NCBI GenBank assembly: GCA_023489335.1
Contig: JAMDCP010000002.1
Coordinates: 1-64,000 of the forward strand
Origin: Deltaproteobacteria bacterium
Lineage (GTDB): Bacteria; SZUA-79; Acidulodesulfobacterales; Acidulodesulfobacteraceae
Length of the DNA: 64,000 nt
Direction: 5' to 3'
Below the pieces are notes generated by a model, which did no database searches, was not told where the DNA came from, and saw only the letters and a program-made list of their open reading frames with translations. Of the stretch, positions 38,930-47,178 are shown piece by piece; position 1 is the stretch's first letter; every line of letters starts with the position of its first letter. Made by a program: the position numbers and the translations under genes.

Positions 38930-39469
38930 ATGGATATTTATGTTCAAATAAAAAATAAAAAAGGGGAGGTATTTAAGGTTATAAATTTAGGCAGGGATGA
39001 ATATTTTGAATTTTTTAAAGAACATATCGGCGAAATAAAGGGTGAAAAAGAGTTCCCTATTTTTTTCACGGAATTTAAAATTAATAATTATCTTGATGTC
39101 AGAAAAGTTAAGCAGCTCAGGGAAGAGATTAAAAATATTGCAGCGCTTATCGGAAAAGACCTTGAAAAATACAGGGAATTGCTTGGAAAAAGGGCGCGAA
39201 TAGAGGCGGATATTCTCAACCATTCTTCTTTAAAAAATTTAATGCTCATAGGCGCAAATAGGCTTGAGGAGATGGGCGATGAAATTGATGAAGCAGTAAT
39301 CGATAATCAGCTAAAAGTTATCAAGGAAGAGATTCACAAGCTGGACGAAAACGAGCTTGCATTAGACAGGGAAAGGAATAAGCTTAAAATGCTATTCGAC
39401 ATTGAATTGTTATTTGATATATTATCGGAAAGCATTAAATCGTCATCCGGCATTTATGTTAAGAATTAA
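38930..39469 (+). CDS. Hypothetical coiled-coil protein
   Basis: I do not recognise this protein of about 179 residues. I chose the ATG at 38930 (MDIYVQIKNKKGE), preceded by GGAGAGAGG about 10 bases upstream, over the TTG at 38870, which has none. The N-terminal 50 residues look beta-rich; from about residue 55 the sequence is highly charged and helical with heptad-like spacing (VRKVKQLREEIKNIAALIGK, then KVIKEEIHKLDENELALDRE). No signal peptide, membrane segment or catalytic motif is visible. It lies between the cation transporter and the convergent sigma-54 regulator. Confidence 0.65.
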   Translation: MDIYVQIKNKKGEVFKVINLGRDEYFEFFKEHIGEIKGEKEFPIFFTEFKINNYLDVRKVKQLREEIKNIAALIGKDLEKYRELLGKRARIEADILNHSSLKNLMLIGANRLEEMGDEIDEAVIDNQLKVIKEEIHKLDENELALDRERNKLKMLFDIELLFDILSESIKSSSGIYVKN

Positions 39470-39482
39470 AAAGGTATCTGAT

Positions 39483-40931
39483 TTATTTTGGGCTTTTCAA
39501 ATTAATATTGTATTCTTTAATTTTTTTTCTTAAGGTGTTTCTGTTTATTCCCAATAGTTGAGAGGCTTTTATCTGATTACATTTGCATATATTAAGTATT
39601 TCCTCTATGACCGTCTTTTCGGTTGTTCCTATAATTGTTTTATATACATCATTTAAATTGGTATTTTTAATTTTTTCTATATAGGTTTTTATGCGCTGCC
39701 TTATAATATCCTCGAAAGAGCCGATATCGCTCATCTTATCCTTTACATCTTTTTGGGAATTTATTATGCTGCCCGTATTGATTATTTCTTTAAAATCCTC
39801 GGGCGTTAATATGGAAGACGGAGACATAACCATTGCCCTTCTTATGGCATTTTCAAGCTCTCTTATATTTCCGGGGAAATTGTAAGATTGAAGGTATATC
39901 ATTGCGTCTTCGTTTAACTGCTTTTCTGGAATAGAGAACTCTTTTGCGAATTTTTTAATAAAAAAATTTGCCAAAATCGGTATATCGGATTTTCTTTCTC
40001 TCAACGGAGGCAGTGTTATTTCTATAACATTTAACCTGTAATATAAATCCTCTCTAAATTTCGAATCTTTAATCATTGTTTTTAGATTTTTATTGGTGGC
40101 CGCTATAATCCTCACATCTATCTTTACGGGTTTGTTTGACCCAATATGTTCGACCTCTTTTTCCTGTAATACTCTTAAAAGTTTAGCTTGCAGGTTTAAC
40201 GGCATATCGCCGATTTCGTCAAGGAATATGGTGCCGCCGTTTGCCTGAAGGAATTTACCTTCCCTTTTTTCATTTGCGCCCGTGTATGACCCCTTTTCAT
40301 GGCCAAATAGCTCCGATTCGAGCAGTTCGGAAGGAACCGACGGGGTATTTACCACTACAAACGGCTTATCGCTCCTTATGCTGTTTAAATGTATCGCCCT
40401 TGCAACCAATTCCTTGCCCGTGCCTGATTCCCCAAGAATTAATACGGTAAGATTATTGTGGGATAATTTGCCTATCGTTTTGAAAACTTCCTGCATAGTC
40501 TTTGATTTTCCTACCAATAGCGTATCAAGAAAATCGTCGCTTCTAAGCCCCTCCCCCGTTTTTGAATGTTCATCTTTTTTAATTTTATTAATTATGCCTA
40601 CAATTTCGTCCAATTCAAACGGCTTGGTTATGTAATCGTAAGCCCCCTTCTTCATTGCATCTATGGCATTTATCATAGTATTTTGAGCGGTCATTATAAT
40701 GACATTAGGTTTAGAGGGCAATTTCTTTGTATATGATAGAACCTCCATGCCGTTTATTTTTGGGATTCTAATGTCTAAAAATACGGCAAAGTATTCATTC
40801 TGTTGAATATAGGAGATTGCCTTTTCTCCATCCATTGCGGTATCTATTATAAATTCGTCTTCTAAAAGCTTTTTCAGCACATATACCAGACTTTCTTCGT
40901 CATCGACTATTAATATTCTATTTTTTTGCAT
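39483..40931 (-). CDS. Sigma-54-dependent response regulator, NtrC family
   Basis: This 482-residue regulator has a receiver domain (about 1-120; phospho-acceptor Asp in FLDIRIP, with TAQ and KPF), a sigma-54 AAA+ domain (about 145-375) and a Fis-type HTH (about 435-478; IKASQLLGINRNTLRKKIKE). The ATPase has Walker A GESGTGKELVARAIH, Walker B GGTIFLDEIGDMP and an arginine finger region LRERKSDIP. The sigma-54 contact loop normally GAFTGA reads GSYTGA. No kinase is adjacent; the nearest is at 55868-57202. Its targets are unknown, and I saw no convincing sigma-54 promoter in the window. Confidence 0.94.
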   Translation of the reverse strand: MQKNRILIVDDEESLVYVLKKLLEDEFIIDTAMDGEKAISYIQQNEYFAVFLDIRIPKINGMEVLSYTKKLPSKPNVIIMTAQNTMINAIDAMKKGAYDYITKPFELDEIVGIINKIKKDEHSKTGEGLRSDDFLDTLLVGKSKTMQEVFKTIGKLSHNNLTVLILGESGTGKELVARAIHLNSIRSDKPFVVVNTPSVPSELLESELFGHEKGSYTGANEKREGKFLQANGGTIFLDEIGDMPLNLQAKLLRVLQEKEVEHIGSNKPVKIDVRIIAATNKNLKTMIKDSKFREDLYYRLNVIEITLPPLRERKSDIPILANFFIKKFAKEFSIPEKQLNEDAMIYLQSYNFPGNIRELENAIRRAMVMSPSSILTPEDFKEIINTGSIINSQKDVKDKMSDIGSFEDIIRQRIKTYIEKIKNTNLNDVYKTIIGTTEKTVIEEILNICKCNQIKASQLLGINRNTLRKKIKEYNINLKSPK

Positions 40932-40954
40932 GCTTCTAATTATATCATTAAATA

Positions 40955-42163
40955 TTATATGAAATAAACATCGATATAATCATCTTCTTCTATTTCAAAG
41001 GTATTCTCGGGGATTGATACAACGGAGTTTATATGGCCGAGGGCGCTAATCATTGCCGGCCCGTGTTTTTTGTAATTTTCGGAATAAAAACATCCATTTT
41101 TACTGTAAGTGTAGGCGGGAATAAATTCTCTTCTTTTATGGTTTTTAGCATATTTAAATAGAGACCTGGATTTTGCCGTTAGGACGCTATTTTTTATATC
41201 AATCTGGTTTCCGATAAACGGCTTTAAAAAGACGACTAAACAGGTAAAAAATGCCATAGGATTGCCCGGAAGCATGAATACGGGTACGTTGTTGTTGAAA
41301 AGCCCAAAGGAAAATGGTTTAGCAGGCTTTATTGCAACCTGTCTAAATTTAATATTAAGCCCGGATTCAATAAGCGCTTTTTCCGTAAAGTCTTTTTCTC
41401 CAAATGATGCTCCAGCCGAGGTTATTATAATCTTGCTTGATTTCAAAGCCGAACTTATTGTATTTTTAATAACGGTCAAATTGTCTTTGCATACGACATT
41501 TTCTACCACCGAACAGCCATTTTGAGATAAAAAAAGTTCTGCCAATATTCCGTTTGAGTTGAAAACCCTGCCATACCTAAATCTTTGATTTAAAGTCAAT
41601 ATTTCATTACCCGTTGAAATTATCGAGACGGGGATTTTTTCATAGACATTAATCTTTTTAATATTGCAAGAGGCAAGTAAGGCAATAGCTTCGGGTGTTA
41701 ATCGGGTATTTTTATCTAAAATCCTGTCCCCCCTTTTTATGTCCTCGCCCTTTTTCCGGACGTTTTTATTCGAGCCGATAGGCGATGTTATAATGAGGTT
41801 GCCGCTTATAACTTTTGCATCCTCTAAAGGCAAAACGGCGTCTAATTTGTCCGGTAAATATCCGCCGGTCATTATTTTTATGGCTTTATCTTCTTTAATA
41901 TTTTTTTTCGAATTATCCCCCGCATATATTGTACCCCCTTCTATTTCTAATTTTAATTCTTCTCCATGGGTTATATTTTGCGTTAGCGAAGATTTTAGGG
42001 CATAACCGTCCATTGCCGAATTATCCTCGGTCGGAAGGTCTAATTTTGAGAGCACATCCCTGCAAGATACTCTATTTAAAGAATCCAATAAGGGGATGTT
42101 TTCGGATTTTACCTTGATTTTAACGGAGTTTAATATCTTTAAAGCTTCATCAAAGCTGGTCAT
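40955..42163 (-). CDS. moeA: Molybdopterin molybdenumtransferase MoeA
   Basis: MoeA inserts molybdate into adenylylated molybdopterin. The 402-residue protein has LPTEDNSAMDGYALKS (the usual LP.FDNSAMDGYAV), KIMTGGYLPDKLDAVLPLED, GEDIKRGDRIL, STGNEIL, SAGASFGEKDF and VFMLPGNPMAFFTC; the final MoeA_C domain follows. TSAGASFGE replaces the common T(G/S)G(V/A)S(V/M)G(D/E) loop. It implies molybdoenzymes elsewhere. It lies 17 bases from the lytic transglycosylase end and shares its strand. Confidence 0.94.
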   Translation of the reverse strand: MTSFDEALKILNSVKIKVKSENIPLLDSLNRVSCRDVLSKLDLPTEDNSAMDGYALKSSLTQNITHGEELKLEIEGGTIYAGDNSKKNIKEDKAIKIMTGGYLPDKLDAVLPLEDAKVISGNLIITSPIGSNKNVRKKGEDIKRGDRILDKNTRLTPEAIALLASCNIKKINVYEKIPVSIISTGNEILTLNQRFRYGRVFNSNGILAELFLSQNGCSVVENVVCKDNLTVIKNTISSALKSSKIIITSAGASFGEKDFTEKALIESGLNIKFRQVAIKPAKPFSFGLFNNNVPVFMLPGNPMAFFTCLVVFLKPFIGNQIDIKNSVLTAKSRSLFKYAKNHKRREFIPAYTYSKNGCFYSENYKKHGPAMISALGHINSVVSIPENTFEIEEDDYIDVYFI

Positions 42164-42179
42164 AATAATGTTTTATTCT

Positions 42180-44156
42180 TCACTGATTTATTTTAAGGAT
42201 TTCCCCGGGATAAATTGCGTTAGGGTTCTTAATATTATTGTCGGCCATAATATTATTAATATTGTCATGAAATTTTAAAGCAATCGAATATAAAGAATCC
42301 CCAAATTTTACCCTGTAATGCAAAAAGCCCTGTTTTGCTCGAGGGTGATTATTATGAATGTAGGAATATCTGCTATTAAAGCCTTTTCTTTTTATGAATA
42401 TTTTTTCTCCGACATGAATATCGTTTCCGGCAATATGATTTATCAGCCTTATAGTATTTAAAGGGACATTATAATTATGGGATATGCTCCATAGCGTCAT
42501 GCCCGGTTTAACAACTACATAGGCAAGTTGAAGATTTACGGGTACTGCCTTTGCATGAGATATGCCCGGAATGGTAATTCTTTCCCCTACCCTGAGGACG
42601 GAATAGTTATTAAGGCCGTTGTACCTCTCTAATGTCCCAAGGGATATTCCATATTTAGAAGCTATTCCCATAAGGGTGTCGCCAGGCTGAATGGTGTAAT
42701 AAACACTATTTGCTATATGCCTATGAATTGTAGGCGATGAATTTATGCCCGGAATGGTAATTCTTTCCCCTACCCTGAGGACGGAATAGTTATTAAGGCC
42801 GTTGTACCTCTCTAATGTCCCAAGGGATATTCCATATTTAGAAGCTATTCCCATAAGGGTGTCGCCAGGCTGAATGGTGTAATAAACATTATTTTCCGGC
42901 CTTTCATAAGATGTGTTAACGACCTGAGGTTCTTGATTAATATATCTTTGAATATGCTTAAAATTTTTTATAAAAATTTTATATTTACTTGCAGGTATAT
43001 TAAGCATAAATCCGGGATCGTTCGGGGGAGTTGCATTCCTTAAAAGGTCTTGATTCATATGCCACAGCGTATATTCCGAAATACCGGCGCATTTTGCAAG
43101 AGCGTATAAACTGACGGAAAAAGGAACATTAACCTGTTTAAATTTTATCGGTTTTCGATAGATTATATTGTGAAACCCAAAATTTTCAGGGTCTTTTGCA
43201 ATTATTGCGGCGGCAATTATTTTAGGGACATATCTTCTTGTTTGTCCGGGCAAAAGATATGGCCTATTTTGGGATATTGTCCAGAAATTTCCTCCGGGAT
43301 ATAGCGATAGCGCCCTTTCAATGGTTAACTCGCCGGAATTATAAGCCGCGGCGGCGAGGTACCACGAACCGAACTTATTAAAGAGATCTTTTAAATATCT
43401 GCCCGCAGCATAAGTGGATTCGACAGGATTTCTTCTTTCATCGACCCACCAATTTGTGGTTAAACCAAACAGCCTTCCTGTCGATGGGATAAACTGCCAC
43501 ATTCCGCTGGCCCCGGCATAAGAATAAGCGGTAGGGGAAAAGCCGCTTTCAATCATGGCAAGATACGCCAAATCGTTTGGTATGCCCAGCTTATTAAAAA
43601 CCTTCTTTATCATCGGAATATATCTTTCCGACCTTGCAAGGGCATATTTAAAAAATTTCCTGCCCGCGGTTTGGTAATAATGTATATAATGGACAATTTC
43701 TTTATTTATTATCATCGGGAATATATGGGATAAGTTTTTTTTGTAATTTTTGAGGCTGTCGCTTTTTGCCAAAAGTCCGGATTTAATTAAACCTTCGTTT
43801 GCTCCGGGGTCACCGGAATCCGTAGATTTTTGATCCGGTTTTACTAAAATGCGCTTAGAATTTTCTTTACTATTCTTCGGCTTATCGGTTATATTGTTTT
43901 TTGATAATTTTGGGGTCTTAAGCGGAGCATTGGCCGCAACATTACCTGTAGCGTCAGAGTTTACTATGACTACGCTTGCGGAGTCTTGACGATTAACCTT
44001 ATTTTTTGTTTTATTTTTATATTTCGATGTTTTAAACCTTATCTGAATAAAATCCTGATTATTAGGATTTGATGCAAAGACATGGCGGGTTGTTGAAATG
44101 AATAATGCTAAAATTAAAAAGGTGCACAAGCCGTAACTTTTTAATCTTTTCATCAC
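42180..44156 (-). CDS. mltD: MltD-like membrane-bound lytic transglycosylase with four LysM domains
   Basis: This 658-residue envelope protein cleaves peptidoglycan glycan strands. It has a signal peptide (hydrophobic about 10-28), a Ser/Lys/Asn-rich linker to about 110, and an SLT family 1 catalytic domain at about 165-335, with the catalytic Glu in AMIESGFSP and GASGMWQFIPSTGR, WYLAAAAYNSGE. Four LysM modules follow at about 423, 484, 548 and 612. LysM1 and LysM2 are identical in protein and DNA over a 145-bp repeat. GAGAGAGAGG seven bases ahead of the ATG is a good ribosome binding site. No lipobox cysteine was seen, so anchoring is uncertain. Confidence 0.93.
   Translation of the reverse strand: MMKRLKSYGLCTFLILALFISTTRHVFASNPNNQDFIQIRFKTSKYKNKTKNKVNRQDSASVVIVNSDATGNVAANAPLKTPKLSKNNITDKPKNSKENSKRILVKPDQKSTDSGDPGANEGLIKSGLLAKSDSLKNYKKNLSHIFPMIINKEIVHYIHYYQTAGRKFFKYALARSERYIPMIKKVFNKLGIPNDLAYLAMIESGFSPTAYSYAGASGMWQFIPSTGRLFGLTTNWWVDERRNPVESTYAAGRYLKDLFNKFGSWYLAAAAYNSGELTIERALSLYPGGNFWTISQNRPYLLPGQTRRYVPKIIAAAIIAKDPENFGFHNIIYRKPIKFKQVNVPFSVSLYALAKCAGISEYTLWHMNQDLLRNATPPNDPGFMLNIPASKYKIFIKNFKHIQRYINQEPQVVNTSYERPENNVYYTIQPGDTLMGIASKYGISLGTLERYNGLNNYSVLRVGERITIPGINSSPTIHRHIANSVYYTIQPGDTLMGIASKYGISLGTLERYNGLNNYSVLRVGERITIPGISHAKAVPVNLQLAYVVVKPGMTLWSISHNYNVPLNTIRLINHIAGNDIHVGEKIFIKRKGFNSRYSYIHNNHPRAKQGFLHYRVKFGDSLYSIALKFHDNINNIMADNNIKNPNAIYPGEILKINQ
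42561..42705. repeat. Exact tandem repeat copy within mltD (encodes LysM2)
   Basis: 145 bases here are identical to 42744-42888, with an offset of 183 bases (61 codons), so reading frame is kept. It encodes the second LysM module of the minus-strand transglycosylase. Identity without any silent change points to recent duplication or gene conversion. Confidence 0.95.
42744..42888. repeat. Exact tandem repeat copy within mltD (encodes LysM1)
   Basis: Partner of 42561-42705. It encodes the first LysM module (YYTIQPGDTLMGIASKYG onward). The 38 bases between the two copies differ from the flanks and encode a short Ser/His-rich linker. Confidence 0.95.
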
Positions 44157-44402
44157 AAAACCTCTCTCTCTAAATGTTTTTGTTTCTTTATTATAAATTT
44201 ATCCGTAATAAAAACTTTTCTATTTTTCTAACAAATGATTATAATGTGGTTAAATGCAAATGTCAAATTTATTAAGAAATTCTTGACAATTTTACATAAA
44301 TTTGGTTAAGTATTTAATGTATTATATGTCATTATAGATTATCCTGATTAGTAATCTTTTAAAAATCACAATTAACCAATTAAATTTTAGAAGGGGTTAA
44401 AA

Positions 44403-45545
44403 ATGCAAAAAAAGTATTTATTGGCACCGGGTCCCACTCCTGTTCCAGAGCGCGCCTTAGCCGATATGGCGCTTCCTATTATACATCACAGGGCTCCCGA
44501 ATATTCGGTTATACTTCAAGAGGTTAGAGATAATTTAAAATATTTATTCCAGACGAAACAGGAGGTTTTAATATTTACATCAAGCGGAACGGGGGCTATG
44601 GAAGGCTGCGTGTCAAATCTTCTTTCGGCAGGAGATCATGCGCTTGCGGTAAGAGGCGGAAAATTTGGAGAAAGATGGTTTGATATATGCAAAGCATATT
44701 CCGTCAATGTGAAAGCCATAGATGTCGAATGGGGACATACCGTCTCTCCCGAAGCCATAGAAGACGCCCTAAAAAATGACCCCGAAATAAAAGCGGTTTA
44801 CATTCAAGCCTCTGAAACATCGACAGGCGTTTATCATCCGGTAAAAGAGATTGCGGACATCATTAAAAAACGGGAAAATACCATTCTTATAGTCGATGCA
44901 ATTACTGCGCTCGGAGTCGTCAGCATCCCGCAGGATGAGTGGGGAATAGATGTGATTGTTACAGGTTCTCAAAAAGCGCTTATGCTCCCCCCGGGGCTTG
45001 CATTTGCTTCTCTTAGCGAGAAAGCCTGGGGTTTTGTCGAAAAATCTACCCTTCCCAAATATTATTTTAACTTCAAAAAAGAAAAGAAGTCGTTGGAAAA
45101 AAATCAAAATGCTTATACGCCTAATGTACAGCTTATAATTGGATTAAGAGAGGTTTTAAGAGAGATTAAGGAGGAAGGGCTCGAAAAAGTCTTCGAAAGA
45201 CATGCAAGGCTTGCAAATGCTACAAGATTGGCGGTTCAAGCTTTGGGTTTAAAACTTTATACGGTAGATAAACCTTCGAATGCCCTCACGGCTGTTTGGG
45301 CGCCCGAGGGAATGGATGCGGGAAAAATAACGAAGCTTATAAGAGAAAAATACGGTATCACTATCGCCGGCGGACAGGATGCCGCAAAAGGCAAGATATT
45401 TAGAATAGCACACTTAGGTTACGCGGGCTGTTTTGATGTAATAACCGCCATTTCTGCATTAGAAGCCGTTTTAAAAGAATTAGGCTATAAATTTGAACCT
45501 GGCATCGGGCTTAAAGCCGCTCAAAAAGCCCTTTTCGGCGAGTAA
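44403..45545 (+). CDS. Class V aminotransferase (serine-glyoxylate/alanine-glyoxylate type)
   Basis: This PLP enzyme of 380 residues belongs to the AGXT/serine-pyruvate group: LAPGPTPVPERALADMALPIIHHR start, SSGTGAMEG, QASETSTGV, LIVDAITALG and the PLP lysine in VTGSQKALMLPPGLAF. AAGGGG lies eight bases before the ATG. The next gene is serA, 55 bases on. In several lineages without serC, this type of aminotransferase is thought to act on phosphoserine, so a role as the serC substitute is a reasonable inference here; glyoxylate transamination is the alternative. Confidence 0.9.
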   Translation: MQKKYLLAPGPTPVPERALADMALPIIHHRAPEYSVILQEVRDNLKYLFQTKQEVLIFTSSGTGAMEGCVSNLLSAGDHALAVRGGKFGERWFDICKAYSVNVKAIDVEWGHTVSPEAIEDALKNDPEIKAVYIQASETSTGVYHPVKEIADIIKKRENTILIVDAITALGVVSIPQDEWGIDVIVTGSQKALMLPPGLAFASLSEKAWGFVEKSTLPKYYFNFKKEKKSLEKNQNAYTPNVQLIIGLREVLREIKEEGLEKVFERHARLANATRLAVQALGLKLYTVDKPSNALTAVWAPEGMDAGKITKLIREKYGITIAGGQDAAKGKIFRIAHLGYAGCFDVITAISALEAVLKELGYKFEPGIGLKAAQKALFGE

Positions 45546-45600
45546 TTATCGGAGAGCGCGTTTTTATTTAAATATATATGGTATGATAGGAGGAGAATAA

Positions 45601-47178
45601 ATGCTTAAGGTCCTTGTCAGCGATAAACTTTCAAAAGAGGGCGTAGATATTTTAACTAAAACAGGGGAGATTCAAGTTGACATTAAAACCGGCTTGAAAC
45701 CCGAAGAGCTCAAAGCAATAATCCATGAATATCACGGCATAGTCATCAGAAGCGCAACCAAACTTACAAAGGATATAATAGATAATGCAAAAAATCTAAA
45801 AGTTATCGGAAGAGCCGGAAGCGGCCTTGATAACGTGGATAAGGCTGCGGCAACCGCGGCAGGTATAGTCGTTATGAACACGCCCGGCGGAAATACGATA
45901 ACTACCGCCGAACTTACATTTGGAATGCTGCTTGCCATGTCAAGACATATACCGCAATCATTTCTTTCGATAAAAGAAGGCAAATGGGAAAAAAGTAAGT
46001 TTCAGGGAACGGAAGTTTACGGTAAAACATTGGGCATAATCGGTATGGGAAATATTGGACAGGTTCTTTATAAAAGGGCAAAATGTTTTGGTATGAATGT
46101 CATGGGATACGATCCTTTGCTGTCTAAAGATAAGGCTTTGGAACTTGAAATAAACCTTGTAAGCTTAGACGAAATATACGCAAGTTCCGATTACATCAGC
46201 GTTCATACGCCTTTGGTGAAGGAAACCAAGGGTATGATTAACAAAGAAACTATAGCTAAAATGAAAGACGGGGTCAAACTTTTGAACATTGCAAGAGGGG
46301 GCATAATCAACGAAAACGATCTTTACGAGGCTTTAAAATCAGGGAAAGTTTCATCCTGCGCCCTTGATGTTTTTGAAGTCGAACCGCCTGCTAACAATCC
46401 TCTTTTAACGCTTGATAACCTGATTGCCACACCGCATCTCGGGGCATCGACCGAGGAGGCTCAAGTTAATGTCGCCGTTGCAATTTGCAACCAGATTGTT
46501 GACTACCTTATTAACGGAACTATAAAAAATGCGGTAAATGTTCCGTCCGTCACAAAAGAGGAAGTTGAAGTAATAGGGCCGTATCTAAATCTGGGAGAAA
46601 AAATAGGCAAGCTTTTGGGAAATATTATAACAGGCGGAATTAAATCCATTAAAATAGATTATAACGGGGCTGTTTCCTCCCACAATACTAATGCCATAAC
46701 CCCAAATATTGTCAAAGGCATTCTTTATCCGTTGCTTGGCGAAGATGTAAACTATGTTAATGCAATAGAAACCGCAAAAAAGCGAGGCATATCCATTACG
46801 GAATCAAAATCGGAACAGGCATTGGATTACACGAGTACTATCGGTATTTTTGTTGCTACCGATACAAGAACATTCTCTATTTCGGGGGCAATTTTTGGCA
46901 AAAAAAATCCCTGGATAGTTAAAATAGATGAATACTCAATCGAAGCCATTCCCGAGGGGCATATACTTGTTATATTTAATTTTGACAAGCCGGGCGTTAT
47001 ATCTTCCATTGGAGGGGTTCTCGGGAGGAATAAAATTAATATCGCAAGGATGCATTTAGGAAGATATAAGGATAAAGCGATTTCTATTTTACAGTTAGAC
47101 TCTCAAGTAGATAACGGTATCATCGAGGAGCTTAAGTCAGAACCAAATATAACCGACGCAAAATATTTAGAGTTATAG
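45601..47178 (+). CDS. serA: D-3-phosphoglycerate dehydrogenase
   Basis: SerA oxidises 3-phosphoglycerate, the first step of serine synthesis. The 525-residue long form has the substrate domain, NAD site TLGIIGMGNIGQVLYKRA, catalytic Arg in NIARGGIINENDL, DVFEVEPP, and the His in TPHLGASTEEAQ. An allosteric substrate-binding domain (about 320-450) and a C-terminal ACT domain (about 455-525; GHILVIFNFDKPGVISSIGG) follow. GGAGGAG precedes the ATG. Its stop is coincident with the hisZ start region. Confidence 0.96.
   Translation: MLKVLVSDKLSKEGVDILTKTGEIQVDIKTGLKPEELKAIIHEYHGIVIRSATKLTKDIIDNAKNLKVIGRAGSGLDNVDKAAATAAGIVVMNTPGGNTITTAELTFGMLLAMSRHIPQSFLSIKEGKWEKSKFQGTEVYGKTLGIIGMGNIGQVLYKRAKCFGMNVMGYDPLLSKDKALELEINLVSLDEIYASSDYISVHTPLVKETKGMINKETIAKMKDGVKLLNIARGGIINENDLYEALKSGKVSSCALDVFEVEPPANNPLLTLDNLIATPHLGASTEEAQVNVAVAICNQIVDYLINGTIKNAVNVPSVTKEEVEVIGPYLNLGEKIGKLLGNIITGGIKSIKIDYNGAVSSHNTNAITPNIVKGILYPLLGEDVNYVNAIETAKKRGISITESKSEQALDYTSTIGIFVATDTRTFSISGAIFGKKNPWIVKIDEYSIEAIPEGHILVIFNFDKPGVISSIGGVLGRNKINIARMHLGRYKDKAISILQLDSQVDNGIIEELKSEPNITDAKYLEL

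Noticed and set aside
44283-44327. TTGACA at 44283-44288 as a promoter for the aminotransferase
   Set aside because: No acceptable -10 at 16-18 bases (best hexamer matches only 3 of 6), so I do not call it.
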